Below are positions 51,577 through 61,143 of a DNA stretch of 64,000 nucleotides, in pieces. The DNA lies in the NCBI GenBank assembly GCA_023439185.1, contig JAEXOR010000027.1, forward strand, positions 12,867 to 76,866. Direction: 5' to 3'. The position numbers were made by a program, and so were the translations under genes. Position 1 is the stretch's first letter. Every line of letters starts with the position of its first letter. The notes beneath the pieces are model-generated. The model ran no database searches. It was not told the origin of the DNA and was given only the letters and a program-made list of their open reading frames with translations. This DNA comes from Bacillota bacterium. GTDB taxonomy: Bacteria > Bacillota > Desulfotomaculia > Desulfotomaculales > Desulfallaceae.

Positions 51577-51813
51577 TTAGTGTCCAAAAAAAACCGGGCC
51601 GCCGAACAGTAAACCGGCAATGATTAAAAGCCTGAACGCCTGCCAGTAAGTTATTTCTTTTAACCCGAACACCTCGGGCATAGTGATGTTCCAAAGCCAG
51701 TGCAATAAAAACGCCAAAACCAGCAGCAGGACCACAATGCCCAGTAAAAAAACCAGCAACCCCCCGCCGCCAATAGCCAGGAAACCGAGTCCCGAAAATA
51801 ACGAATTAGTCAA
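51577..51813 (-). CDS. Small membrane protein of unknown function
   Basis: The product (about 78 aa) has a Gly-rich N-terminus, a long hydrophobic helix (about residues 15-42, VFLLGIVVLLLVLAFLLHWL) and a second helix (about 58-75). The start is TTG 51813, eight bases after GGGAGG; GTG 51822 overlaps the ribosome site. It follows the RACo-like gene on the same strand with a gap of about 25 bases and probably shares its transcript. No family recognised. Confidence 0.68.
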   Translation of the reverse strand: MTNSLFSGLGFLAIGGGGLLVFLLGIVVLLLVLAFLLHWLWNITMPEVFGLKEITYWQAFRLLIIAGLLFGGPVFFGH

Positions 51814-51837
51814 AAAGCTCACCTCCCGATATTTTAA

Positions 51838-53424
51838 TTACTCGGCTATCAACCCCCGGCTGAGCAATTTTGCCTTTACCGTGGGGTAATAATCGAGATT
51901 GGTGTGGGGCAGAAACTTGCTGCCCACGAATCTATTCATAAACGCCTCGCTGGCGTTAAGCTCAAAATAGGTTATGGTACGCAGCAGTTCTTCGGCTTCC
52001 CGGCGGCAGCGGTTGGAGATCAGCGCCAGCCGGGCGCCTTCACCCGAACTGTTGCCCAACCGGATCATCTTCTCCCTGGGCAGGTCCGGATACAAACCGA
52101 TGGTCACCGCCGATTCCAGGTCCAGGTACTGGCCGAAAGCACCGGCGGCATAAAAGGCCCCAATGTCGGTCATGGCGCAGCCCACGCTTTCCAGCAGATG
52201 TTCCAGGGCCGCGTTTACCGCACCCTTGGTGCGCATGATATTATTGATATCCGCCTGGGTAAAGGTTATATCCCCGCCGGTGCCTGATTCGGCTGCCGGT
52301 ACCACCACAAATTCGGCGCGTCCGTCCTTGAACTTGCCCGCCCGGTTGATGATACCGGCCAACAGAAGCTCCGCCAGGCAGTCAATCAGGCCGGAGCCGC
52401 AGATGCCCACCGCCCTTTGACCGCCCACCGTGTTGTATTCCACCCGGCCGGTTTCCTGTTCTATACGCACCCGGTAAACCGCCCCCGGTTCGGCCCGCAT
52501 GCCGTACCTGGCCACTCCACCCTCCAGGGCCGGGCCGGCGGCCCCGGCGCAGGCGGTCAGCCACTCCTTGCCGCCCAACACCATTTCCCCATTGGTGCCG
52601 ATGTCCACAAAAAGGGCAATCTCAGGTTTTTTGTGCATGCCGCTGGCCAGGATACCTCCGATGATATCTCCGCCCACGTAACTGCCCAGGCCGGGCAGGC
52701 AATAAAGGGGGGCCTCGGGGTTAACAGCCAGGCCGATTTCAGACGCCTTGATATAGCCAGGCCGGTTAACAACCGGGATGTATGGAGCCATGCAGATCCG
52801 CGCCGGGTCAAGCCCCAGCAGCAGGTGTACCATGGTGGTATTGGCGCCCACCGTTACCGCGCTGATTTGCCGGTTTTCGATTTGCCGCTGCTTCGCCAGG
52901 CGGACAATGATGGCGTTGAGTGTCTCTACCACAGCTTTTTGCATGGCCTGCCTGCCCGCCGGAGCATCCGCCGCCTGGATCCTGGACAAAATGTCGTCGC
53001 CAAAGCGAACCTGGCCGTTGTAATCCGCAGCGGTGCCCAGCACGGCCCCGGTGGTAAGATCCACTAAATATCCCACCACGGTGGTGGTACCGATATCCAC
53101 AGCCAGCCCGAACTGCAGCGCTGTTTGATTGCCGGATTCAACGTCGATAATCCGCCATTGTTCCCCGAACAACGCCAGGGTGAAGGTAACCCGCCAGTCG
53201 GCCCGGCGCAGCATATCGCTGGTTGGATTCATCATACTCAGCGGAAATGAAACATTCCCTAATTCTTTATTCAGTTCATCCGTCACCCGGTCCAGGTCCG
53301 CCTGGTTATTGGCCAGACTGGGCGGTTCAAGTTCCCGGTAAACCTTGCGGCTTACCGGGTCCAACGCCACATCAACCAGGACTCTGTTTTGCAGAATAGT
53401 ATTACTGTTGTCCTTCGACGGCAA
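51838..53424 (-). CDS. DUF4445/RACo-like ATPase (corrinoid activation protein) lacking ferredoxin domain
   Basis: The C-terminal region is the ASKHA-type DUF4445 domain of reductive activators of corrinoid proteins (RACo/RamA-like): AVDIGTTTVVGYLVD, GANTTMVHLLLGL, FVDIGTNGEMVLGG, GICGSGLIDCLAEL. These proteins normally begin with a 2Fe-2S ferredoxin domain holding a C-x5-C-x2-C pattern. Here residues 1-110 show no such Cys set, so the electron input domain is missing. The start is TTG 53424, six bases after GAGGTG. No corrinoid protein or methyltransferase gene is adjacent. Confidence 0.88.
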   Translation of the reverse strand: MPSKDNSNTILQNRVLVDVALDPVSRKVYRELEPPSLANNQADLDRVTDELNKELGNVSFPLSMMNPTSDMLRRADWRVTFTLALFGEQWRIIDVESGNQTALQFGLAVDIGTTTVVGYLVDLTTGAVLGTAADYNGQVRFGDDILSRIQAADAPAGRQAMQKAVVETLNAIIVRLAKQRQIENRQISAVTVGANTTMVHLLLGLDPARICMAPYIPVVNRPGYIKASEIGLAVNPEAPLYCLPGLGSYVGGDIIGGILASGMHKKPEIALFVDIGTNGEMVLGGKEWLTACAGAAGPALEGGVARYGMRAEPGAVYRVRIEQETGRVEYNTVGGQRAVGICGSGLIDCLAELLLAGIINRAGKFKDGRAEFVVVPAAESGTGGDITFTQADINNIMRTKGAVNAALEHLLESVGCAMTDIGAFYAAGAFGQYLDLESAVTIGLYPDLPREKMIRLGNSSGEGARLALISNRCRREAEELLRTITYFELNASEAFMNRFVGSKFLPHTNLDYYPTVKAKLLSRGLIAE

Positions 53425-53554
53425 ATGATACACCTCTTTATGGCCTAATAAAAGTCTTTAATTCATCATCCAATATATCACAATGTGACAAAATACTAAA
53501 GGGACACCTCACGGCATCCCTGGTTCACTTTGCTTAATTTCCAGCCCTCTGAAA

Positions 53555-53611
53555 CTATTTAATGCTTGTCAGTTCCTGTAATACCAGCTTTTGAAATTCT
53601 TCATTAGTCAT
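53555..53611 (-). CDS. 18-codon mini-ORF
   Basis: ATG 53611 reads MTNEEFQKLVLQELTSIK and stops. GGGGGTGA lies just upstream. The peptide resembles the opening of short coiled-coil proteins, so it may be a remnant or a real microprotein. It lies in the 290-bp gap between the RACo-like gene and the coiled-coil gene, which holds nothing else I can name. Confidence 0.25.
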   Translation of the reverse strand: MTNEEFQKLVLQELTSIK

Positions 53612-53714
53612 GGCATTCACCCCCAACCAACCTTTACGTTAGTTTAACGTAACTTTTGATCCGGTTCAACACTACTTTGATGAAATAAGCAAAGTTGGAG
53701 GTAATTGCATATCT

Positions 53715-55112
53715 CTATGCGGGCTGGCGCGGTTTACGCCTCAATCTGGCCACCAGTCTGGCAAAAAACCGGACCAGCGGGTGGGCCAACTGCATTTCCA
53801 TGGCCTTATGCCTGCTCTTCATTTCCACCACTTCCTGCTGGGCCAGCCTCATTATCCTGTTCAGCCTTTCGGTCTCCGACATGAAATGTTTCAGGTCGGT
53901 GCTTAAAGTATTAACCTCCTCGCGCCATATTCTCTCTTCCTTTTCCCTGGCCTCCTGCAATCTCTCCACTTTCTGGCGCAGGTTGACTATCGTGGTCTGC
54001 AGCTCCGCCACCCGCTCGGCGTGCTGCTCCTTAACCTCCATCAGTTTTGTTTTGTTTTCCCTGTCCCGCTCCTTGTATTGCTGCAGTTTGCTGAACAAGG
54101 TCTCCAAACTCTGCTGATTTGTTTGCAGCGTTTCCTGCAGGTTATTTCTTTCCTGCTCGCCTTCCCTGGCCTTTTTAACCCACAGGCGGCACTGATATAG
54201 AATAGCGTTGGCCTTGGATTCCAGTTTTTGCAAATGCTCCTTGTAACGGTAGATCTCTTTTTTACGCAACGCCAGCAGTAAATCTTTTTCGGCCATCTGG
54301 GTGACCACCTGGTCATAGCGGTTAACGTCTTCCCTGCGCAGCGCCAGCGCGGCGGCAGCCTCCCGCTGGGCCACAGTGACTTCTTCCAATTGTTTCTTCA
54401 GTCCTCCCACGCGGCTGTTCCAACGCTCCCGATCCCTGTGCCACCGCTCCTGCTGCCTTTTCAACGCTTCCAGGTACCTTTTCAAAACCCGATCATGGAT
54501 TACCCTGGTTTCGGCATTGTAACACCAGACGCCGTCGCCGATTTCCTCGAAGTACGGGAATTTGTGCAACACATTTTTAATATCTACGCCCCGGGTTCCC
54601 CCCCACTGGCTCACCACATCACTCAGTTGGGCCAGGGACAGGCCGGTGGGATGCAACTTAAGCGCTTTGATAACCAGGTGCCGCAGGGAATAATGTCCCG
54701 TTTCCACTTCCCACTCGGTAAGACCCCAGTATCCATTAGACAGTTGGATGAACCTTCCGTCGCTAATCAGGCTTGCCGTCTCGGAAACCGGTTTGCGCTT
54801 TTTCTTGGCTCCTGAGCCGTTTTTGGTCATTTCATTCAGACTGAGGGGCTTTTGTTTTTTCAACAACAGATTGTATAATTTGTCGTTGTCCCTCTGACCT
54901 TCCAAATTCAAGGCCCAGATATGCCGGTCCTCACTGGTGAAACACTGGTGCTGCTCCAGGCATTGACGGACCTTTTCCTCCACCTGACCGGGACTGTAAT
55001 CCGTCATCATCTGCCGGTGCACATAGGGAGTAAGTTCCGCCACTGATAGCGTTTCAAAGAAAAACAATGTCTTTTTTAGAACATCCGTAAGCGAGTTCAG
55101 TTTGCCGCTCAA
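53715..55112 (-). CDS. Orphan protein: winged-helix-like N-terminus plus long coiled coil
   Basis: The protein (about 465 aa) has an N-terminal half with two segments resembling HARE-HTH/RpoE-delta-type winged helices: about 1-75 (SLTDVLKKTLFFFETLSVAE) and about 135-195 (SLRHLVIKALKLHPTGLSLA, ending in GDGVWCY). From about 205 to 445 it is nearly continuous charged coiled coil. The end is very basic (RRKPRQP). No membrane helix or signal peptide. The start is TTG 55112, eight bases after AGGTGG; GTG 55124 abuts that site. It stands alone, with a 21-bp palindrome at its upstream edge. Function unknown; the layout suggests DNA or nucleoid binding. Confidence 0.72.
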   Translation of the reverse strand: MSGKLNSLTDVLKKTLFFFETLSVAELTPYVHRQMMTDYSPGQVEEKVRQCLEQHQCFTSEDRHIWALNLEGQRDNDKLYNLLLKKQKPLSLNEMTKNGSGAKKKRKPVSETASLISDGRFIQLSNGYWGLTEWEVETGHYSLRHLVIKALKLHPTGLSLAQLSDVVSQWGGTRGVDIKNVLHKFPYFEEIGDGVWCYNAETRVIHDRVLKRYLEALKRQQERWHRDRERWNSRVGGLKKQLEEVTVAQREAAAALALRREDVNRYDQVVTQMAEKDLLLALRKKEIYRYKEHLQKLESKANAILYQCRLWVKKAREGEQERNNLQETLQTNQQSLETLFSKLQQYKERDRENKTKLMEVKEQHAERVAELQTTIVNLRQKVERLQEAREKEERIWREEVNTLSTDLKHFMSETERLNRIMRLAQQEVVEMKSRHKAMEMQLAHPLVRFFARLVARLRRKPRQPA

Positions 55113-55126
55113 TTGCGCCACCACCT

Positions 55127-55147
55127 AATTAATATTAAATATTAATT
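55127..55147. promoter_or_regulatory. 21-bp AT-rich perfect palindrome upstream of the coiled-coil gene
   Basis: AATTAATATT, one central A, and AATATTAATT form a perfect palindrome. It ends 15 bp before the start codon and could be an autoregulatory operator. Low complexity makes a chance origin possible. Confidence 0.45.
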
Positions 55148-55230
55148 TTCTCAGATATAAATTCTATATTTTGCCATATAATCCTTCCCATTTTTATAAT
55201 TTTATGTAATTTTTTTCCTTATTTGAAATA

Positions 55231-55266
55231 CCAAAAGCCGGCCTCAATAGATAGAGACCGGCTTGG
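55231..55266 (-). terminator. Rho-independent terminator of guaB
   Basis: On the minus strand AAGCCGGTCTC pairs with GAGGCCGGCTT around an 8-base loop, and UU follows the stem. It lies about 30 bp after the guaB stop codon. Confidence 0.75.
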
Positions 55267-55294
55267 ATTAGCGTTAATCAGTCAATTTTCATTT

Positions 55295-56752
55295 TTAACG
55301 CAGGCTATAATTGGGTGCCTCCTTGGTAATCACCACGTCATGGGGATGGCTTTCCCGCAGGCCCGCAGCGGTAATGCGGGTAAATGTGGTTTTGGTCTTC
55401 AGGTCGTTGATCGTAGCGGTGCCGCAATATCCCATACCAGCCCGGAGGCCGCCAATCAACTGAAATACCGTGTCCGCCAGAGTCCCCCGGTAAGGGACCC
55501 GGCCCTCGACGCCTTCCGGAACCAGTTTCTGCTCGTTTTCCTGAAAATACCTGTCCTTGCTCCCGTCCTTCATGGCCCCCAGCGAACCCATACCACGATA
55601 CACCTTGTAACTGCGGCCCTGATAAATCTCCATTTCCCCGGGGCTTTCCTCGCAACCCGCCAGAAGGCTGCCCAGCATCACCACATCGGCGCCGGCGGCG
55701 ATGGCTTTAACCACATCCCCGGAATACTTGATCCCGCCGTCGGCAATGATCGGTATACCGTGCTTGGCCCCCTCCAAAGCGCAATCATATACAGCCGTGA
55801 TTTGCGGTACGCCAACGCCCGCCACCACCCTGGTGGTGCAGATGGAACCCGGTCCGATGCCGATCTTCACCGCGTCAACCCCGGCGGATATCAGATCCCG
55901 GGTGCCCTCCGGCGTGGCCACGTTACCGCCGATGATCTGGATGTCGGGATACATCAGTTTTACTTGCTCCACTGTCTTTAGAACGCCCAGGGAATGGCCG
56001 TGGGCGGTGTCGATCACGACAGCGTCAACCTTGGCGGCCGCCAGCGCCTCCACCCTGTCCATGGTGTCCGCGGATACTCCGACTGCGGCGGCCACCAGCA
56101 GCCTGCCTCCCTCATCTTTGGCGGATAAAGGATACTGTCTGGCCTTTTCTATGTCTTTGATGGTGATCAAACCGCACAGGTTAAAATCATCATCCACGAT
56201 GGGTAATTTTTCAATTTTGTATTTTTGCAGAATCTCCTTGGCCTGTTCCAGGGTCGTTCCCGCAGGGGCCGTGACCAGGTTGATTTTAGTCATGGCATCG
56301 CCGACCAGCTTATCCAGGTCTTTTTCAAAACGCAGATCCCGGTTGGTCAGAATACCCACCAGCTTGCCTTTTTCCACCACCGGCACGCCGGAAATGCGGT
56401 AGCGCTCCATCAGCACTAACGCCTCGCTGACGGAATTATTGGCCCCGAGATAAATGGGATCGGAAATAACACCGTGCTCCGACCTCTTCACCCGGTCCAC
56501 TTCCATGGCCTGGCGCTCAATGGGCATATTTTTGTGGATCACCCCGATGCCGCCTTCCCTGGCCATGGCGATGGCCATTCGCGATTCGGTGACCGTATCC
56601 ATCCCGGCGCTCATCAGGGGGATATTCAGGGATATTTTTCTGGTCAGCCGGGTTGCCGTAACAACGTCGCGGGGCAAAATTTCCGACGCCGCCGGAACCA
56701 GCAGCACGTCGTCAAAGGTCAATCCTGTTTTGCCGAATTTATCGGGCAACAT
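55295..56752 (-). CDS. guaB: Inosine-5'-monophosphate dehydrogenase
   Basis: IMPDH oxidises IMP to XMP, the first committed step of GMP synthesis. The 485-aa barrel enzyme contains a CBS pair at about residues 95-205 (GVVEK.., GLITIKDIEKARQYP). The catalytic Cys lies in GPGSICTTRVVAGVG, the flap contains YRGMGSLGAM and the C-terminus has YRGTLADTVFQLIGGLRAGMG in two short parts. Ribosome site GGGGAG. It is a single-gene unit with its own terminator; no guaA is adjacent. Confidence 0.97.
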   Translation of the reverse strand: MLPDKFGKTGLTFDDVLLVPAASEILPRDVVTATRLTRKISLNIPLMSAGMDTVTESRMAIAMAREGGIGVIHKNMPIERQAMEVDRVKRSEHGVISDPIYLGANNSVSEALVLMERYRISGVPVVEKGKLVGILTNRDLRFEKDLDKLVGDAMTKINLVTAPAGTTLEQAKEILQKYKIEKLPIVDDDFNLCGLITIKDIEKARQYPLSAKDEGGRLLVAAAVGVSADTMDRVEALAAAKVDAVVIDTAHGHSLGVLKTVEQVKLMYPDIQIIGGNVATPEGTRDLISAGVDAVKIGIGPGSICTTRVVAGVGVPQITAVYDCALEGAKHGIPIIADGGIKYSGDVVKAIAAGADVVMLGSLLAGCEESPGEMEIYQGRSYKVYRGMGSLGAMKDGSKDRYFQENEQKLVPEGVEGRVPYRGTLADTVFQLIGGLRAGMGYCGTATINDLKTKTTFTRITAAGLRESHPHDVVITKEAPNYSLR

Positions 56753-56871
56753 GTCCCCTCACTCCCCTCATGCGGACTGTCCGTAAAGTGTATTTTTTTA
56801 TTATAGCATACCAGCCGGAACAAGGGGACATTATTTGCCGTTTAAAAGCAGAGCCTGTTTCAGTCGGGCTT

Positions 56872-57096
56872 TCAGTCCTGCCCCATGATGGAGCCCAGTC
56901 CATGCCGCATAAAATGATCGCGCAGGTTTTGAATCAGTTTTTCGGTGACGTCGAATTCCTCCGCCATTTCAGCATCCGATTTTCCATCTTTGATCCCATC
57001 AATCAAGTCATCCTCGTCTATGCCGACTTCAGAGGCTTTAAATTTCAAACTTGGCTCGGTACTCCAGGGGACCCTGGAACGGACGTATTCTTCCAT
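56872..57096 (-). CDS. Small helical protein of unknown function
   Basis: The product (about 74 aa) begins MEEYVRSRVPWSTEPSLKF and contains GKSDAEMAEEFDVTEKLIQNL, which looks like a small helix-turn-helix of the type seen in short sporulation- or phage-related regulators. The start is ATG 57096, ten bases after AAGGAG. It stands between guaB and ytrI. No family recognised; a DNA-binding role is inference. Confidence 0.65.
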   Translation of the reverse strand: MEEYVRSRVPWSTEPSLKFKASEVGIDEDDLIDGIKDGKSDAEMAEEFDVTEKLIQNLRDHFMRHGLGSIMGQD

Positions 57097-57192
57097 TTTC
57101 CGGACACTCCTTTTCAAAGGCTATTCGAAAAGTCTGCTCTTTTTCGAACGATCACTTTTAAAGGTAGCATGCCCGGACCGCGTTTTCATTAT

Positions 57193-57669
57193 TTACAGCC
57201 GTTCCTTGACCGGCAGCACTTCCATATATACCTTAAGGTTTTCAGAAATAACCACCAGTTCCACTTTCAAGCTGATCTTTTTGCCCTCCACCTCAATTTC
57301 CCGGTGATCAATAATCCGGGGGACCAACAGGTAATCGATCGTCTCCAGGTCCTGTCCCAGAACCGGCTGCAGCCATTCCCGCACGTTTTGCTCCACCTCA
57401 AGCCCGGCGACGTTTTTTTCGTAATCCGTTAAATCACACTCCGCGTTAAAATCAACCCTGGTACTGATTTTGGTGATTACCCTTTGATATGTCTGTTGTT
57501 TTTCCTCCAACTGACGCAAATCGTTTTCCACTGTCGTCAGCCGCTGTTTTAACAGCCTGTTTTCCATATGCAGCGCGTCCAACGTAGTTCCGGTAATAAC
57601 GTTGGCGGCGGACGCGCCGAGAACGATCCCCAGGACAAGCAACGCCACCCTGGACAACAGCCGTTTCAT
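57193..57669 (-). CDS. ytrI: YtrI-like sporulation membrane protein
   Basis: The 158-aa protein has one N-terminal helix (about 7-25), a short coiled coil (about 33-62) and a C-terminal domain (about 75-150, ending VELVVISENLKVYMEVLPV). This is the YtrI layout, and it directly follows a clear ytrH with a 4-base ATGA overlap. In Bacillus, ytrHI is a sigma-E operon needed for full spore formation. Sequence similarity alone is modest; context carries much of the call. Confidence 0.75.
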   Translation of the reverse strand: MKRLLSRVALLVLGIVLGASAANVITGTTLDALHMENRLLKQRLTTVENDLRQLEEKQQTYQRVITKISTRVDFNAECDLTDYEKNVAGLEVEQNVREWLQPVLGQDLETIDYLLVPRIIDHREIEVEGKKISLKVELVVISENLKVYMEVLPVKERL

Positions 57670-57992
57670 TTCGCCTCACCTGATATGGCAAGCAGCAGGT
57701 AATGCCCGAACTGCGCGCCGGCCAGGGCGCTGATTATATATAGCAGTTGTTTGACCACCGCCCGTACCTCGCCCTGGAATAGACCGGTCTCCAGGACCTC
57801 GAAGGTGGAAAAAGTACCACCGATGGCCGCCACAATGGCCCATATTTTAATCTCCCGGGCCAGCTTAAGCAAGGTGCCCACCGGCGGTTCCCCTACCAGC
57901 AGCGCAGCCAGGGAGCCCACCACCGAAGCGCCCAGCATGATGCCCAAAGACGTAAAAAAAATCAGCACAATTTTATGGCTGAATGTTTCCAT
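57666..57992 (-). CDS. ytrH: Sporulation membrane protein YtrH
   Basis: The 108-aa protein has three hydrophobic segments and the YtrH hallmark LAREIKIWAIVAAIGGTFSTF. KQLLYIISALAGAQFGHYLL ends it. The start is ATG 57992, after GGGGGGTGAAGG; longer readings begin with unrelated sequence. It is probably expressed in the mother cell from a sigma-E promoter, which I could not identify with confidence. Confidence 0.87.
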   Translation of the reverse strand: METFSHKIVLIFFTSLGIMLGASVVGSLAALLVGEPPVGTLLKLAREIKIWAIVAAIGGTFSTFEVLETGLFQGEVRAVVKQLLYIISALAGAQFGHYLLLAISGEAK

Positions 57993-58161
57993 GCCTTCAC
58001 CCCCCGGCAAAAGAGCGTCTTGTCCAAATATATGTGCCGGGAAGCAGGTGCATGACATATTTAAATTATTTCCGGTTCTCAGCACAGGCATATCGCAATT
58101 CAGGCAGCTCAGGCAATTGTTAGTGGGTAAAGATCGTACTGAAGCTATACCTCCGGCTTGC

Positions 58162-59757
58162 TTAGCCGGATATAATCAATATTTCCGGGTCATAAGATGG
58201 GAAATTTATGTTAAAAGTCGTTCCCTTCCCCAATTGACTCGTGACATCTATGCTGCCGCCTTGTAACTGAACCAGCTTTTTCACAATCACCAACCCCAGG
58301 CCGCTCCCCTTTTCCTGCAGGTAACCGCCGCGCTGGTTCTTCACCTGGTAAAACCTGTCCCAAATGTGCGGCAGATCTTCGGGGGCTATACCAATACCAT
58401 CATCCTCAATGGTCAGTACCACTTCACCCTGGCGAACCTCCACCCCAACCCTGACGGTACCGTTCCCGGTGGCCTGGACAGCATTCTTTAGCAAATTCCT
58501 GATAATCTGTTCCATTCGGTCAACATCACCAAGCACGACCGCGTTTTCTGTTTTCTTCTCGAACAGAATCGAGGTATTCTTGCTGCCGGCCATTGCCTCC
58601 ACGGATATGACCACACCCTGGGCCAGGGTGATCAAGTCCATCGGCAGTTTTTCCACGGTGATATTGCCGCTTTCCAGGCGGCTTAACGCCAATATATCAT
58701 CTACCAGCCTGGTGATATGAATCGTTTGAGTGTAAATCGTATCCAGGTACCTGTTCAGCAAAGCTTCATCTTGCACCATACCGTCGCGAATAGCCTCAAC
58801 AAATCCCTGAACAGCAGTCAGAGGGGTACGTAACTCATGCGATATCTCCGCAAACAACTGGGCTCTTTCTTCTTCCATCCTGCGGCTTTCGGTATGCATC
58901 TCCTGCAGTCTCATCGCCAATTGGCTGAGTTGGCCGGCAAGGGCTTTAATTTCCTCCAAAGGCCGCTCCCCGGCGCTCAAAACATAATTCCCCCGGTTAA
59001 GCTCCGCCACGGCGGTAGCCAAATGGGAAATCGGCCTCGATATGGATAGGGCCAGGTAAGCAGAAATAAATATAAAAATCACCATTATTACCATGCCCCC
59101 GACAACCAGATACAAACGCATTTTGTTTAAAGCATGGTCGAGATTAACTGGATTCGTTTCCAGCAGGATACCGTTTTCAATGACGTCTTTGTTGTCGTTG
59201 TTACCCATGGGGACAACAGCGGCAAAAATGAGCTGACCCGTTTCCTGTTCAACCGTCCGGGCAATCGCGGTTTCACCCTTGTTGAGCAATTTGACGAATT
59301 TTGCATCCACCTGACTACCGGGCACCACCTCCTGCTGCGCCGAGGTGTCCATAATATTCCCCTGCTTGTCAAAGACTGTAATTTTGGCCTCGAAGATATT
59401 GGCCAAAAATTGCAACATTTGCTGCCTACCCTGAGCCTGATCATTTGTTTGCCCGTCAGGCGACGACCCCCATGCCTGGTCCTGTTGCTGGAGCAAGGCA
59501 AAGTTTACCCGCTTGGCCTCGCGTACCAGCTCCTGTTGGACCTGATCATAGGCTATTTGTTTCACTACATAGCCGGAAAACATCGTCAGGGCAATCAGAC
59601 CGAAAACAAAGGTTATCATATTGGTAAACAGTATCCTGGTGTGAATATTTTTATTGAATTGCTCCCGCAGCAAGCGCTTGAGTATAAGAAATAGTCTACC
59701 TGCAGCGCGGATTACCAAATGAAGCCTTTCTTTGCCCAGTTGGAGATAAGAATTCAC
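58162..59757 (-). CDS. HAMP-domain sensor histidine kinase (ResE/PhoR type)
   Basis: The 531-aa kinase has a helix at about 45-67, an extracytoplasmic region of about 120 residues, a second helix (about 210-232), a HAMP domain (SRPISHLATAVAELNRGNY), a HisKA motif (FAEISHELRTPLTAVQGFVE) with the phospho-His, and an HATPase domain (NLLKNAVQATG, DDGIGIAPEDLP, GSGLGLVIV). It starts with GTG overlapping the stop of the response regulator gene (GTGA). The signal is unknown. Confidence 0.93.
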   Translation of the reverse strand: MNSYLQLGKERLHLVIRAAGRLFLILKRLLREQFNKNIHTRILFTNMITFVFGLIALTMFSGYVVKQIAYDQVQQELVREAKRVNFALLQQQDQAWGSSPDGQTNDQAQGRQQMLQFLANIFEAKITVFDKQGNIMDTSAQQEVVPGSQVDAKFVKLLNKGETAIARTVEQETGQLIFAAVVPMGNNDNKDVIENGILLETNPVNLDHALNKMRLYLVVGGMVIMVIFIFISAYLALSISRPISHLATAVAELNRGNYVLSAGERPLEEIKALAGQLSQLAMRLQEMHTESRRMEEERAQLFAEISHELRTPLTAVQGFVEAIRDGMVQDEALLNRYLDTIYTQTIHITRLVDDILALSRLESGNITVEKLPMDLITLAQGVVISVEAMAGSKNTSILFEKKTENAVVLGDVDRMEQIIRNLLKNAVQATGNGTVRVGVEVRQGEVVLTIEDDGIGIAPEDLPHIWDRFYQVKNQRGGYLQEKGSGLGLVIVKKLVQLQGGSIDVTSQLGKGTTFNINFPSYDPEILIISG

Positions 59758-60464
59758 GATGTGGTTTCTCCCTCCTTAACAGGAGGTGTAAACTGGTATC
59801 CCACACCCCAGACAGTTGTCAGGTATTCATGAGGCAAGGGCGCCAGCCTTGTCCTCAACCTGCGAATATGTACATCCACCGTACGCTGGTCACCGAAGTA
59901 ATCATATCCCCAGACAGCCGTTAACAGTTCTTGCCTGGTGAAAACCCGCCGGGGATTCTGAGCCAGGTAATAGAGCAAATCGAATTCTCTGGGAGTAACT
60001 TCTGTTTTTTTACCGTCAACCAAAACACTCCTGATATCGGCCTGAATTTCCAGCCCCGGGTATTTTATTCTCCAACTCGTTGACGTATCGACTGGTTGGG
60101 TACGGCGCAATACCGCTTTTATTCTGGCTACCAACTCCCTGGGGCTGAAAGGCTTGGCAACATAGTCATCAGCTCCCATTTCCAGCCCCAGAACACGGTC
60201 CGCTTCTTCTCCTTTAGCTGTAAGCATGATGATGGGAATCATGCGGATCTCCCTTAAACTGCGACATAGCGTAAGCCCATCCTTACCCGGAAGCATGATA
60301 TCCAGTATTACCACATCAGGATTCTCCCGGTGGAATGCGGGCAGGACCAAATCACCGTTGCTTATACCGATGATTTCAAAACCTTCCCTTTCACCGTACA
60401 ACTTGATCAGTTCCATTACGGTTTGGTCGTCATCAACTACCAAAACCTTGCCCAAATACGGCAT
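59754..60464 (-). CDS. OmpR/PhoB-family response regulator
   Basis: The 236-aa regulator has a receiver domain (VLVVDDDQTVMEL, phospho-Asp in DVVILDIMLPGKDG, Lys in YVAKPFSPREL) and an OmpR-type winged helix at about 135-230 (EVTPREFDLLYYLAQNP, RTVDVHIRRLRTRL). The start is ATG 60464, after AGGGGGG. It overlaps its kinase gene by 4 bases. It is divergent from the poly-gamma-glutamate-type operon 1 kb away, which it might control (inference). Confidence 0.94.
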   Translation of the reverse strand: MPYLGKVLVVDDDQTVMELIKLYGEREGFEIIGISNGDLVLPAFHRENPDVVILDIMLPGKDGLTLCRSLREIRMIPIIMLTAKGEEADRVLGLEMGADDYVAKPFSPRELVARIKAVLRRTQPVDTSTSWRIKYPGLEIQADIRSVLVDGKKTEVTPREFDLLYYLAQNPRRVFTRQELLTAVWGYDYFGDQRTVDVHIRRLRTRLAPLPHEYLTTVWGVGYQFTPPVKEGETTS

Positions 60465-61143
60465 TATTTCCCCCCTCAGTTTCCTCCTCAGCGTTCTTTC
60501 AAATTTACTACTCGATGCCTGGGTGAGCAAGCTCACATTACTATCCTAGCGTCTTTTTGATTTCCCGCACCCATATGCCAAGTTTGCCCGGCCCCACTAA
60601 AAATGAGTAATCCAAACAACAAACAACCCGCCAAAAAAGCGGGTATGTTGGACAGCAGCTGGTTAAAAAATCAATATAGAAGTTATATTCAGCATATCAT
60701 CCAGCAACTTAATTTAAAATATAAAATTGGTGGTTATAATGGATATATCATACCAACTGCCAAAAGCAATTGTTACTTTTTTGAGCTTCAGGCTTGTTAC
60801 TCATGTCCCGGAAATTTCAAAAAACCTTCTTTATTATAGCAATTATACCGGAGGATTGTTAACTGGCTTTTAACAAACCTTTACAATATATTACGAAAAT
60901 ATTACCAAGTGTTAATGGTGCTTCGAGAAATTTTTAGCTCTTGTAACATTTATTAATATTCTCTTTTCTGAATATAGGCAGGTTGAATTATTACCATCCA
61001 TGATACCGTCTGTCAGAACATTTTACAATACATAAATAAAATGGAAGCAGCATCCAAACCATAAAATCTAATGTTAATTACGGTAATATTACTGCGGAAA
61101 CAGTCCCGGTGTGGATATAATTGCCCTGGCCTAAAGGGTGACC

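Noticed and set aside
60603..60839. Possible 78-codon gene upstream of capB
   Set aside because: No ribosome site, poor amino-acid pattern, and the 5' part is a small CCCGC/GCGGG hairpin.
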